64,000 nucleotides of DNA from Bacteroidota bacterium (GCA_020161435.1 JAIUNV010000002.1:310001-374000), one strand, 5' to 3'. Positions 18,501-26,282 are shown, counted from the first letter of the stretch. Made by a program: numbers and translations. The notes: generated from the letters alone by a model not told the origin.

Positions 18501-19533
18501 TTGCAGTGCGCCTAAACCTTGCACGATAAGTGCCATAAGTGGTTACTACCAATTTATTGGTAGTAGCACCAGGTATTACCACACCATCTTTCTCCCATTC
18601 ATAAGCAGCAAATCCTGCTGTCAATCCAAGTGTAGTATTAACAGGATCTCCGGGGCAAAATTCGCTTCTTCCAAAATATACAATAGGGTTTGCTTTGTGA
18701 ATGTTATTCATGAAAGGAACCCAGGCAGACTCTGCCCATGCGGTATTCCAACACCCGTGACCTTGGGTTGGATAACGGGTATGCACAATACTACCTCCCC
18801 TGTTTTTAAAAGAGTCAACCAATGCCACAGCCGTACCAGGTGCAGGGTTATTATCCTTATCACCTGTATACAATCGAATAGGAATTTCGAGGTACTTAGG
18901 GATACCAGGAATATAACCTAACGATGCACCACTAATAGGCTGAGCACCAGCAAATACTTTAGGGTACTCTTCAATAAACTTCCAGGCACCCTGGCCTCCA
19001 ATAGAAAGTCCATGAACCATTACGCGGTCCACATCCACTTTCACATACTTAGCCATTGAATCAACAATCTTGGCCAAGGTGGCAAAATGCGAAGAACCCC
19101 AGCCAGAGTTGTTAGCTCCAAACTGTGGGTAAATCAAAAAGCCATCGTAAGTGCCATTATTTACACGGTCTCTAAAAGTCTGACCACCATGGAGCAGCTG
19201 ATATTCGTTATCAAATGCAGAACCACGTTCGCCCAAGCCATGCAAAAAAACTGTTGCAGGATAAACCTTACCATCAGATACATTGTGCTGATAGGTTTTG
19301 GGGAACATAACCCGGAACTGAACACCCTGGAAGATGTAGCTCTTAAACTGAGATGCATCCCAGTTTACACGAGGAGTACGAACCCATTTTGTAATTCTAC
19401 TCAACGTGGGATTGGGAGGTGGACTTGCGGCATTGTAATTTACAATAGGGTCATTGGGATCAAATACACCAGCCTGACCAAATGTAACCGTGCAAGAAGC
19501 AAGGATTGTGAGGAAGAGGATTAAGCGTTTCAC
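12556..19533 (-). CDS. Giant multidomain T9SS-secreted esterase/adhesin (2325 aa)
   Basis: The protein starts at a GTG (MKRLILFLTILASC..FGQ, a signal peptide). Residues about 70-280 form an alpha/beta hydrolase: FLHGLGERGSAF, nucleophile Ser177 in GLSIGG, probable Asp225 in TGDKD and His259 in QGHG. It is likely a secreted esterase or depolymerase. Then come two Ig-like domains (282-447), FN3 domains (about 451-540 and 550-635), PA14 (638-781), FN3 (795-880), LamG (881-1089), FN3 (1098-1181) and two cadherin-like domains (1196-1379). Next are three copies of an unassigned module of about 170 residues (1386-1557, 1753-1925, 2021-2192), alternating with FN3 and cadherin-like domains. A Pro/Ala linker and a T9SS sorting domain (YPNPFRNEITFKL...) end it. 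Its place among EPS genes suggests that it binds or trims the polymer on the cell surface. Confidence 0.85.
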   Translation of the reverse strand: MKRLILFLTILASCTVTFGQAGVFDPNDPIVNYNAASPPPNPTLSRITKWVRTPRVNWDASQFKSYIFQGVQFRVMFPKTYQHNVSDGKVYPATVFLHGLGERGSAFDNEYQLLHGGQTFRDRVNNGTYDGFLIYPQFGANNSGWGSSHFATLAKIVDSMAKYVKVDVDRVMVHGLSIGGQGAWKFIEEYPKVFAGAQPISGASLGYIPGIPKYLEIPIRLYTGDKDNNPAPGTAVALVDSFKNRGGSIVHTRYPTQGHGCWNTAWAESAWVPFMNNIHKANPIVYFGRSEFCPGDPVNTTLGLTAGFAAYEWEKDGVVIPGATTNKLVVTTYGTYRARFRRTATGNWSAWSPTPVVVRIKPTTLTPPIQIQGMFSNVLPASDGKTTVPLSVAGDYTGYEWRRVSDNAIVSTAKVFEAPAGTYRLRVTELYGCSSEYSADYTVVNANGVSGLPDAAGGLLALGASKTTMQVDWSDNPTPVNNETGFEVYRSTTAGGPYTLIGKTAADQVSFLDQGLNPNTNYYYIVRAVNANGASANSAEATGKTQVDDSAPNAPQNLVITTSNQNSISLQWNESTDDVGVDKYDIFVDGLKSYTTSSNYFTVPNLNGFQTYNFQVRARDAAGNLSPLSSQITGQAAASGLSYKLYNGTWTVLPNFATLTPVQTGRSANVDITLRNQTNNYAFLWEGTIKVPVAGSYTFETCSDDGSKLYIGTYSHTATALVNNDGAHGNQCRTGTITLTAGLHPIAISYFQGSGGQSMQVWWQSTAAGIARQQIPSTAFDESVPFAGVAPIAPASVRANALAHNRVQVNWMDMSNNETGFEVVRSTSKTGQFITVGTIGANTTTFTDSIGLSANTRYFYKVRAIGQYGESAFAFSYAEARWRMNNNNADATGGANTITLTNGAAYNTTAQEGTHSILFDGTNDLVEVSGPNNFLKSAFNARTVSLWIRPELLTGTRLLFDFGGSDNGVAMRINANQLQAAVVNANTSVSVSTSFTAANAWSHVAMVYAGNTLRMYVNGVLAAENTNLSFSSVAATTNNSRLGYHNSGNAFRANASAYYRGRMDDLRVIDANLSAAEIAQLMNDGYQSSDVITQILPAVPAAATNLLATATGSNTVDVTWTDNGTNETGYDVYRSLSNNTTYRKIAAVAGAAGTGSTITFNDASLFSNAIYYYKVVATGVGGNAGDSNEDSAKTGNDVPVITAIANTTMKFGTIRNISISATDPNSDALTITGVNLPSFATITDNGNGSAGISLSPQIGDMGTYTIEYAVTDNYGGVSTGSFTLLVDANNPPTLNPVVVSSVAEGSVGSFNISATDLDGQTGLIISATGLPSFVTLTDNGNGTAQLNVAPGYADGDTYNFTVQVADANGAIDTKPVSFTVTEVVPNERILVSIQKASVAPSPWNNVIGLNTNALKNTTGASTTVGLSFQTTAWNTFDQGPVTGNNSGLYPDAVIRDYYYFGIFGAPNTINVRTTGLNPAKKYKFSFYAGSKWTGTPDNGTTTFTIGSQTVSQYVQNNNQNKVSIDNVQPDASGIVTFSMGKAAGTPAGYINALEIESAFDDGSAPAMPKGFAAALLPAGGVKLTWRDVAYNETGYEIYRSLEPNANFVLLNPGAANLNTTSYDDLTVSSSTTYYYQIRSVGSNGSSAYTPTVSVTTGNKLPVITGGGTLYVKTDALATLPFTAVDDAEDVLTVTASNLPAFATLVNNGGGSYHIAATPTVDNIGVYNGIVITVADDKGASVTRTVSISVSDKNTTAIFLNFGSDNMPAATPWNNLLGYPMGNKNIQNMRDENGALTTVDFSLVQQWTGTTDLGHITTENSGAFGDEVIRSAIYESSTNSKQVKFSGLTPGKLYNIAFLGSVNAGFDASATITSGTQSVQMQARYNNDTTTRLNGLVPDANGEIFVTITKNSTALYSYLNGLVIESYDGTVGTLAPVALKATPETRTSVSLHWSDRANNETGYELWRATAGGSYALIATLPANTTKYTDNTASASTRYFYVVRATVSGGGTEFSNAASVITPSNIVYLHLTNQYPAPAPWNNTRVIPQVGDRYENLNNDLGNISGVAVNLVSSFNGEFWAGMNTGNNSGIFPDPVLISSYWIDNGQKVLIRIDGLNQSLKYRLGFFASADWNYNLTTSYTVNGRVRFLNASKNTSRAEYIDEITPTNDGEIYLEVSTNSLAQFGFLSGLIIQGYSAAAAPAAPAKPVMMVPPVAQQKPGKVETATEARKVNVNAPEVATNTTVAAYPNPFRNEITFKLSGLEKAKGYQIQLLNANGMVIADRKANMAAGNTVNMNVSGLGLKPGMYMARVIVDGKVTKSIKLLKIE

Positions 19534-19604
19534 TTGAGAAAGGTTTTAATGAAAAAGAGTAAGAAGGTGACTAAGGAACTATTTGAATAAGGAGAAAAAA
19601 CACA

Positions 19605-20792
19605 TTACACATTTGCATCTTGAAACATCGCTGAAGGGGTTTTGGCCATGATGCGTAAGTCGTAGAAAAAACCGAAATTTCTGGAATATTCAATATCAAG
19701 ATCTACACGTTCATTCACAGACATATTTGCTTTTCCACGCTTGCTGATCTGCCATAAACCTGTAATACCAGCAGGGGCCAAAAATCTTTCAGCCCATTCA
19801 TTGCAAGTAAGCGTAGCGGCTTCATAGAGCGGCAAGGGACGATTACCAACCAAAGACATATCTCCCTTCAATACGTTCAATAATTGAGGCAGTTCATCTA
19901 AACTGGTTTTACGCAAAAAACAACCCAATCGGGTAACTCTGGGGTCGTTGTCAATTTTAAAAAATTTGGGGCCTTCACAATTGTCTGCATCACCAGCATA
20001 CTGATTGAGCTTTGCATACTCATCCAGTTTCTGATCTGCGTCTACCACCATGGTTCTGAACTTGTAAAAATTGAACACATCAAATCCACGACCAGCCCTT
20101 TTCGAAATGTAAAAAATCGGGCCCCGTGATTCGCAAAAAATGCATAATGCAATCAAAAGCATTAAGGGCATAAGAACCAACAGGGCAACAGAAGAAACAA
20201 CAATATCTAAAGCTCTTTTAAGCACCAAATCAACATCAAGCTTGTTTTGCGATTTGTGCAATTCTGCAACAGGCGCAGCAGGAACACGCAAGCCAGCTTT
20301 CATCTCCTTCATGCTGCGCAAAATTTCTGCACCAGCCATTAAAGTTTGCGCATTTTCATTTTGACTAATGACATCATCAAACAAACGGCACTTTACCATC
20401 TCGTACAGTTCATCCTTGGTAAACACACCTTCGCCTACGTAGTGATAAACGAAGGGAATTTTGCGCAGTTCCTTTGTTGCTTCCAGAAAAGCATAAAACT
20501 GGCGGAGCTCTGCAAAACGTATCCGGCCCTCATACACGATGATCTTCGGGAGTTTTACACCGGCATGTACCATCTCCAAAAGCATGTTTTTCGATTCTGA
20601 AAGAGAGTGCATCACTTTCGATTCCGGAACTATACTCCAATCATCAGAATGAAGTAAGTAACCAGGTAAGCTAATGATGAGTGCATCTAACCCACGAACT
20701 GTTTCAGAAACATGAAATGACCGATTGCCAATTGCTTTGAATTGTACCACTGGTGATACCAGCAAATTGGAATGAATGTTGTGTGTAATCAT
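19605..20792 (-). CDS. Initiating sugar transferase (WcaJ/WbaP-type) with receiver-like N-terminus
   Basis: The chosen start is the ATG at 20792 (395 residues); a GTG 17 codons upstream is possible but preceded by no better signal. The C-terminal half is a bacterial sugar transferase: a hydrophobic helix (DIVVSSVALLVLMPLMLLIA), the KFRTM motif, and DELPQLLNVLKGDMSLVGNR. It transfers a sugar-1-phosphate to undecaprenyl phosphate and starts repeat-unit synthesis. Most relatives carry extra membrane spans or none; here residues 1-170 are soluble. They resemble a response-regulator receiver fold (LDALIISLPG, then KIPFVYHY, then LFDDVIS) without a clear phospho-acceptor. It lies 128 bp after a stand-alone receiver protein, so regulation by signalling is plausible. 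Confidence 0.85.
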   Translation of the reverse strand: MITHNIHSNLLVSPVVQFKAIGNRSFHVSETVRGLDALIISLPGYLLHSDDWSIVPESKVMHSLSESKNMLLEMVHAGVKLPKIIVYEGRIRFAELRQFYAFLEATKELRKIPFVYHYVGEGVFTKDELYEMVKCRLFDDVISQNENAQTLMAGAEILRSMKEMKAGLRVPAAPVAELHKSQNKLDVDLVLKRALDIVVSSVALLVLMPLMLLIALCIFCESRGPIFYISKRAGRGFDVFNFYKFRTMVVDADQKLDEYAKLNQYAGDADNCEGPKFFKIDNDPRVTRLGCFLRKTSLDELPQLLNVLKGDMSLVGNRPLPLYEAATLTCNEWAERFLAPAGITGLWQISKRGKANMSVNERVDLDIEYSRNFGFFYDLRIMAKTPSAMFQDANV

Positions 20793-20920
20793 ACGTTTAG
20801 GGTTTGTTGGAGAAAGAAGAGGGTATTGATGAGTCGTTTGCACACTGAGCTTTTTTTTACTGAAGCGCAGTGCAGGTGTGTTAAGTCTTAGAGATGTTTA
20901 TGTCAAGGATTCATTTGTTT

Positions 20921-21286
20921 TTAACTAGCCAGCAAATTCACAATGCAACCACGCAACTTTACCGGATCAAATGGTTTTTCCATGTACATGCTGATGGTTT
21001 CTTTCGGCACAAATGATTCGATATTACCAGCATCTTTTGTAAGTACTACTATCGGAATATGCTTAAATACAATACTGTTTTTGATGTACTGCATAAATTG
21101 ATAGTCTTTAGAGTTTGTCGCCTCAGAAGGATCTATGATGATGACATCGGGTTTACCAACTTCTGAAATTTGATACAATGCGGTAGCACTGTCTGGTACG
21201 GTTACTACATCATAATCTTTCTTAAAAAGATTGTACAACAAAAGCCGGATTGGCTTCGAATTGTCGATGAAGAGAATTTTTTTCAT
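20921..21286 (-). CDS. Stand-alone response regulator receiver domain
   Basis: A 121-residue protein consisting of one receiver domain. It begins MKKILFIDNSKPIR, where the acidic pair is reduced to Asp-Asn. The phospho-acceptor candidate is the Asp of VIIIDPSEA, followed by the conserved Thr of IVVLTKDAG and the Lys of YMEKPFDP. The normal 'PxxDG' turn after the phospho-acceptor is missing. No output domain is present, so it would act by protein-protein contact in the manner of CheY or Spo0F. It sits between a membrane GT2 and the initiating sugar transferase, so its partner may be the transferase or the polymer machinery. No histidine kinase gene is in the window. Confidence 0.85.
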   Translation of the reverse strand: MKKILFIDNSKPIRLLLYNLFKKDYDVVTVPDSATALYQISEVGKPDVIIIDPSEATNSKDYQFMQYIKNSIVFKHIPIVVLTKDAGNIESFVPKETISMYMEKPFDPVKLRGCIVNLLAS

Positions 21287-21309
21287 GATAGGTAGGGTAA
21301 GGGTTTTTC

Positions 21310-22506
21310 TTAAGCGGAGAGTTTAGTTCGGGCAGATCGTTCCCAAACAGCTGACTGATTATTCTGCAAAAACTTTTTCAATCCGAAATAAACAGCCACG
21401 TTCATAAACAAGAAATAGTAGGGTACGTTTAGTATTCTATAACTGATATTCAATCGATTGAAAATCCCACCGGCAATGGCTAAAGAATAAAAAGCCACTT
21501 GAGCAATTAATAACAATTGGATAGGTAATGATGGGCTTAATAAAACAAGTAACAAATTACTCAGCAATATAACCGGCAACAAAAAAGGACACAATGCCCA
21601 ACGCAAAACCCTGTGAGAAACATATTGAAAACTGAGCATTCCAAAACGCAATGGATTCATAAGTGAAGCAAAAATTTGCATGGCTTGAAAACCGCCAGCT
21701 GCTATTCTGATTTTTCGCTTCTCTTCTTCCTTTACATTTTGCGAAGGCAATTCCTCTCCGTAAGCAGTAGGTTCGTACTTTACCAAATACCCACGTTCAC
21801 ATACGCCCAACGAAATATAGAAATCATCCAAAATAATGTTGTTGCCTACAGCCTCGTAAAGGCTTTTCCGCACTGAAAAAAGCTCACCAGCAGCACCCAC
21901 TACAGTGTGCAAATCAGAGTCGAGCTTTTTCAAGAATGATTCATACTTCCAATACAAACCTTCTTCAGCCACAGCACCAACACCAATGGCGGAAACAATA
22001 CGTTTTTCGCCACTCACACCGCCCACTTTAGGATTGGAGTAATGTTTGGCAATGTTCGCAACTGCATCTTTGTTGAGCATCGTATTCGCATCACTAAAAA
22101 TCAAAATTTCATTTGATGCATGGGCTACAGCACGATTCAATGCAGCTGTTTTACCCATTCTTGCTGGCTGATGCATGAGCTTGACCCGAGGTTCGAAACC
22201 CGAAACAATTGCAGGTGTAGCGTCATCAGAACCATCAGTAATTACTATGATTTCTAATTGTTCAGCTGGATATTGTTGCGATAGCGAATTTTCGATTTTG
22301 GCCTGAATGCAATCAGCCTCGTTGTAAGCTGCAATAATCAATGAAACGCTTGGCTGGAAAGGCTTTTCAGATAACTTATTGGCCTCAGTTTTGCCAAAAA
22401 ATTGCTTTGCCCTTACGAGTAGGTATGTAATAACACCGTAACCGAAGTAGGTGTATATCACAATAGCCAGGCTAGACCAAAGAAGTATGTGAAGAAGTGT
22501 GTTCAT
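21310..22506 (-). CDS. Membrane-bound GT2 glycosyltransferase
   Basis: A 398-residue protein with an N-terminal membrane helix and about three C-terminal hydrophobic helices (from about residue 290). The catalytic domain carries SVSLIIAAYNEADCI, IIVITDGSDDAT and IFSDANTML, the A-type acidic motifs of GT2, plus ILDDFYISLGVCERG. It resembles processive EPS synthases but has KRKIR where those have QxxRW, so it may add a single sugar. ATG 22506 is chosen because the ten codons upstream look non-coding and contain the ACCCTTAAAC motif. It is the first gene of the minus-strand EPS arm, next to the 650-bp control region. Confidence 0.8.
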   Translation of the reverse strand: MNTLLHILLWSSLAIVIYTYFGYGVITYLLVRAKQFFGKTEANKLSEKPFQPSVSLIIAAYNEADCIQAKIENSLSQQYPAEQLEIIVITDGSDDATPAIVSGFEPRVKLMHQPARMGKTAALNRAVAHASNEILIFSDANTMLNKDAVANIAKHYSNPKVGGVSGEKRIVSAIGVGAVAEEGLYWKYESFLKKLDSDLHTVVGAAGELFSVRKSLYEAVGNNIILDDFYISLGVCERGYLVKYEPTAYGEELPSQNVKEEEKRKIRIAAGGFQAMQIFASLMNPLRFGMLSFQYVSHRVLRWALCPFLLPVILLSNLLLVLLSPSLPIQLLLIAQVAFYSLAIAGGIFNRLNISYRILNVPYYFLFMNVAVYFGLKKFLQNNQSAVWERSARTKLSA

Positions 22507-23156
22507 GCGTTTAAGGGTTGCTTGCGTGGGCCACACCAGGGAAACTATTACCAGTCAGCTCATCAGCAGTAGAAGTGACAACAATAGTCACATCCACTTA
22601 CGGATGGATGGCAACGTTGGAAACCAGCATTGTGATGTCATGAGTTAAGGGTAGACAACACAATAATTTAACTTGAGTTTTAACTACAAGTAATACTGGA
22701 TAAAAAGGTAATAGAAAACCGGGTTTGGGAGAATTTTGTTGTTTAAGGGTGTTGGTTTAGGTTTTTTCTTTCGTTTAGGGGGTTTGTGATAAACATAGAA
22801 GTTTAACCACAGTTCGAAAGTACATGCAATTTGATAAAAAGCAAATTTTTTTTTGGGTTTCTCTACCAAAGTGGCAAATGAGTATACGAACCAGTCGAAA
22901 TTCATTTTACGTAGCCTTTCATTCCATATTGATAACTAGGATTTTATATAAAAACTGAATGCATCATTTATTTTTTCTACTATTTTAGCGTGCCGACTTT
23001 GTTTTACCCTTAAACCCCTTTTTACAAGTCCGTACAGGACAACCTTTGCATTTTTCTATCATAATGCATCAAAATAATTGTTCAACCTTTAATTATTGTT
23101 AGCTTCGATTTCATACCCAATAGCCGGAAACGCTTATTCATTTATCCTATCTGCTT
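22507..23156. promoter_or_regulatory. Divergent EPS control region without genes
   Basis: This stretch separates the two divergently transcribed EPS arms. It is AT-rich, with a poly-T run near 22850, and contains no convincing gene. The word ACCCTTAA(AC) occurs repeatedly: on the minus strand at 22509-22518, 22645-22652 and 22741-22750, and on the plus strand at 23006-23015. A variant (ACCCTAAAC) sits at 20795-20803 directly before the sugar transferase start. The first copy lies immediately before the GT2 start codon. The repeats may be regulator sites or a leader element. No exact promoter could be fixed. Confidence 0.5.
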
Positions 23157-24065
23157 ATGACCCACCAACCTCTCCCCTTCATTTCTATAGTCACACTCAA
23201 TTATAATCAAACACCTATTACCATTGATTTTCTAAAATCAACAGAGTTACTGAAGTTTAGAAACTTTGAAACGTTGGTGTGTGACATGGGCTCCAACATT
23301 GACCCAACGGATGAAATTAATGCCTTGAATATTCCCAATACCCGGGTGCTGCGTAGCGAAGAAAACCTAGGCTTTACCGGCGGCAACAATTGGGGCATGC
23401 GCCAGGCAAAAGGTGATTATGTGTTTATAGTAAATAATGATACCGAAGTAACGCCCGATTTGCTCGATGAACTGTTGGCACCATTTCATAGTGACCCAAC
23501 TATTGGCGTCACCTCTCCCAAAATCCGTTTTTACCATCACCCCAATGTGATTCAATATGCCGGGTTTAATGAAATCGATGTCTTTACCGGCAGAGCCTCG
23601 GCTGTAGGCAGTAAAGAAGAAGACAAGGGGCAACACGATACATCCGGCTACACTCATGGAGCCCACGGCTGCGCCATGTTGGTAAAAAGAGAAGTGATTG
23701 ACAAAGTGGGCATGTTTCCAGAGAAGTTCTTTATCTATTACGAAGAATGGGACTGGAGTAGCCGCATAAAAAAAGCCGGATACAAAATTTATTATCAAGC
23801 GACGGCACTTATTTACCACAAAGAATCCATCACCATGGGTAAGCAAAGTGCTATCAAGGTTTATTATCATACCCGAAACAGAATATTGTATATGCGCCGT
23901 AACTCCAACGCATGGCAATTCCTTTGCTTCTCTTTGTTTTTCGCATTTCTCACCTTTCCAAAAACAGTGCTGCGCTTTATAACCAACGGGCAAAAAGAGC
24001 ACCTGAAATCTTTCTGGAAAGGCATTGCCTGGAACTTCACAACATCAAAATATTCCCCCACCTAA
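23157..24065 (+). CDS. GT2 family glycosyltransferase (rhamnosyltransferase-like)
   Basis: A 302-residue soluble GT-A glycosyltransferase with a possible hydrophobic segment near the C-terminus (LCFSLFFAFLTFPKTV). The motifs are FISIVTLNYNQ at the start, NLGFTGGNNWGM, and the DxD-type FIVNNDTEV. Further along, GAHGCAMLVKREV and YYEEWDWSSRIKKAGY are typical of the dTDP-rhamnosyltransferase/WbbL-like group. It is the first gene of the plus-strand EPS arm, 17 bp before the epimerase gene. It probably adds one sugar to the lipid-linked repeat unit. The donor is not certain. Confidence 0.82.
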   Translation: MTHQPLPFISIVTLNYNQTPITIDFLKSTELLKFRNFETLVCDMGSNIDPTDEINALNIPNTRVLRSEENLGFTGGNNWGMRQAKGDYVFIVNNDTEVTPDLLDELLAPFHSDPTIGVTSPKIRFYHHPNVIQYAGFNEIDVFTGRASAVGSKEEDKGQHDTSGYTHGAHGCAMLVKREVIDKVGMFPEKFFIYYEEWDWSSRIKKAGYKIYYQATALIYHKESITMGKQSAIKVYYHTRNRILYMRRNSNAWQFLCFSLFFAFLTFPKTVLRFITNGQKEHLKSFWKGIAWNFTTSKYSPT

Positions 24066-24082
24066 ATCAAACAATCACAATT

Positions 24083-25084
24083 ATGATTACTTCATTAATT
24101 ACCGGCGGTGCTGGTTTTATTGGATCACACGTTGCAAAGCATTGCATGGATATGGGCCACAAAGTAGTGGTACTCGACGACCTTAGCGGTGGCTTCGAAG
24201 ACCATATACCCGAAGGTGCTATTTTCGAAAAAGGCAGTGTTGCTGACGCTGCGTTGGTTCAACAGCTTTTCAGCAAATACCAATTCACCTATGTTTACCA
24301 TTTGGCTGCTTATGCAGCAGAAGGTCTCTCCCATTTTATCCGCAATTTCAACTATACCAATAACCTGATTGGAAGTGTAAACCTGATTAACGAATCGGTA
24401 AAGCATAAAGTAAAGTGCTTTGTATTTACGTCGAGCATTGCGGTGTATGGCAAAGGCCAACTGCCCATGACCGAGGAAATGACACCGATACCTGAAGATC
24501 CTTACGGCGTATCGAAGTATGCAGTAGAACTCGATTTGAAAGCTGCCCATGAAATGTTTGGCCTGAACTATGTGGTTTTCCGTCCGCACAATGTATATGG
24601 CGAAAACCAAAATATTGGCGATAAATACCGGAACGTAATTGGCATTTTCATGAACCAGATTATGCAGGGAAAGCAGCTTACCATTTTTGGCGATGGTACG
24701 CAAACCCGTGCCTTCAGCTATATCGACGATGTTGCAATTCCCATTGCTAAATGTGTAGACGTTGAAGCTTCTTACAACGAAACTTTCAATATCGGCGCCG
24801 ACAAACCTTACACCGTAAATGAACTGGCAGAAGTGGTTTGTGCGGAATTTGGTGTAACACCAAACATTAACTACCTGAGTGCCCGCAATGAAGTGTTGCA
24901 TGCCTACAGCAGTCATGCTAAAGCACATAAAGTATTTGGCGCAGGCCTCAACCTGTCGTTGAAAGATGGCATTGCTAAAATGGCTTCATGGGCCCGCAGA
25001 GTGGGTGCCCGCCAAAGCCAGGAATTTGGCAATATCGAAATCACCGAAAAACTGCCCGACGGCTGGCAGGTGATTACCAAATAA
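24083..25084 (+). CDS. NAD-dependent nucleotide-sugar epimerase/dehydratase
   Basis: A 333-residue extended short-chain dehydrogenase. The Rossmann motif GGAGFIGSH is at residues 8-16. The catalytic Ser lies in FTSSIAVYG and the Tyr-Lys pair in PYGVSKYAVE. RPHNVYGENQN and GDGTQTRAFSYIDDV are the substrate-side signatures of UDP-glucose 4-epimerase-like enzymes. The chosen ATG at 24083 gives a normal family N-terminus; an in-frame extension to 23912 overlaps the previous gene and looks spurious. It supplies a nucleotide sugar (perhaps UDP-galactose or a uronic acid) to the EPS. A strong hairpin follows. Confidence 0.88.
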   Translation: MITSLITGGAGFIGSHVAKHCMDMGHKVVVLDDLSGGFEDHIPEGAIFEKGSVADAALVQQLFSKYQFTYVYHLAAYAAEGLSHFIRNFNYTNNLIGSVNLINESVKHKVKCFVFTSSIAVYGKGQLPMTEEMTPIPEDPYGVSKYAVELDLKAAHEMFGLNYVVFRPHNVYGENQNIGDKYRNVIGIFMNQIMQGKQLTIFGDGTQTRAFSYIDDVAIPIAKCVDVEASYNETFNIGADKPYTVNELAEVVCAEFGVTPNINYLSARNEVLHAYSSHAKAHKVFGAGLNLSLKDGIAKMASWARRVGARQSQEFGNIEITEKLPDGWQVITK

Positions 25085-25094
25085 ACACTTTCTC

Positions 25095-25142
25095 AAAAGC
25101 ATCAAACAACCGGAAAATGAAGACCGGTAGTTTGATGCTTTT
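25095..25142 (+). terminator. Hairpin terminator after the epimerase gene
   Basis: A long inverted repeat starts ten bases after the stop codon: AAAGCATCAAAC-ACCGG pairs with CCGGT-GTTTGATGCTTT around a loop of about ten bases, and the 3' arm ends in T. The stem is about 17 bp with one or two bulges. It could attenuate rather than fully separate the downstream GT4-methyltransferase-GT2 genes. Confidence 0.75.
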
Positions 25143-25154
25143 GCAACTACACAC

Positions 25155-26282
25155 ATGAATCAACCAATCAACATACTGCAATGCATACGCCAGGGACAGG
25201 TAGGTGGTGGCGAAACCCACTTGCTCAGCCTGATGGAAAACATTGACAGAAACAAATACAACCCCGTTGTATTGTCGTTTACAGAAGGTCCCATGGTTGA
25301 CGCACTCCGTAAAATGGGCATACACACCGAAGTCATTTACACCGAAAAGCCATTCGATGTAAGCATTTGGGGTAAAGTGGCGGCATTTGCCAAACCCTAT
25401 AAGTTTGCCCTTATACATGCACACGGCACCCGAGCTGCTTCCAACCTATTATGGACGGCCAAGAGGCAACACATTCCATTAGTATATACAGTACATGGCT
25501 GGTCTTTTCACAAAGAACAATCGCCATTGGTGTTCAATCTTCGGGTGATGGGTGAACGCCTTATTACCAATTTGTCAAGCACCAATATTTCTGTATCCAA
25601 AAGCAATCAGGAAAGCGGTCAGCAAGAAATCAGCAGTTTTCAATCAGTTGTCATTAACAATGGTATTGATCAACTCAAATTCAATCCGGCCACAGTTACA
25701 TCAACTGTTCGGCAAGAACTGAACATACCCGACAACGTAACGCTTATCGGATTTGTGGCACGTTTTACAGAACACAAGCAACCATTGTTGTTGCTCAGGG
25801 CTTTTGCAAAAGCCATAGCCCAAAATACTCAACTGCATTTGCTAATGGTGGGCGAAGGCGACCAGCGACAGGAAGGTGAAGCCTTGGCCAAACAATTGGG
25901 CATTGACACACATATAACGTTCTCCAATTTCAGATCAGATGTGCCACAGGTGCTGGCAGCCATTGATGTGTATGTACTGCCTTCTATTTGGGAAGGTTTG
26001 CCCATTGGTTTGCTCGAAGCCATGGCCATGGCCAAAGCTGTTATTGGCACCAATGTAGATGGCACCCGTGAAATCATCCGGCATACACAAAACGGTTTGT
26101 TGGTGCAAGGCGCCGACATTTCAACTTCCCTCGCAGAAAGCATTTGCCAACTGGCTGCACAACCGCAGCTTCGTGATGCATTAGGACAGCAAGCCCGTGC
26201 TGATATTATTCATGATTTTAGTGCCGCAGAAATGACCCGCCAAATTGAGCAGGTCTATCAATCACTTATTTCAAAAAACTGA
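25155..26282 (+). CDS. GT4 family glycosyltransferase
   Basis: A 375-residue GT-B glycosyltransferase. The N-terminal domain has the glycine-rich GQVGGGETHLLSLM, which binds the acceptor side. The C-terminal domain has LIGFVARFTEHKQP, LLMVGEGDQR and EGLPIGLLEAMAMAKAVIG, where the two glutamates seven residues apart are the donor-binding EX7E motif. It is probably a cytoplasmic enzyme that extends the undecaprenyl-linked repeat unit with an alpha-linked sugar (retaining mechanism known for GT4). It begins 13 bp after the hairpin and ends 13 bp before the methyltransferase start. Confidence 0.85.
   Translation: MNQPINILQCIRQGQVGGGETHLLSLMENIDRNKYNPVVLSFTEGPMVDALRKMGIHTEVIYTEKPFDVSIWGKVAAFAKPYKFALIHAHGTRAASNLLWTAKRQHIPLVYTVHGWSFHKEQSPLVFNLRVMGERLITNLSSTNISVSKSNQESGQQEISSFQSVVINNGIDQLKFNPATVTSTVRQELNIPDNVTLIGFVARFTEHKQPLLLLRAFAKAIAQNTQLHLLMVGEGDQRQEGEALAKQLGIDTHITFSNFRSDVPQVLAAIDVYVLPSIWEGLPIGLLEAMAMAKAVIGTNVDGTREIIRHTQNGLLVQGADISTSLAESICQLAAQPQLRDALGQQARADIIHDFSAAEMTRQIEQVYQSLISKN

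Noticed and set aside
22684-22905. A 73-codon frame on the minus strand in the EPS control region.
   Set aside because: It is very rich in Lys, Pro and aromatic residues from AT-rich, low-complexity DNA and lies in a region full of repeated words; no domain, no clear upstream signal.
23912-24082. A 57-residue N-terminal extension of the epimerase.
   Set aside because: It overlaps the preceding glycosyltransferase in another frame and would bury the Rossmann motif, which should be at the N-terminus.
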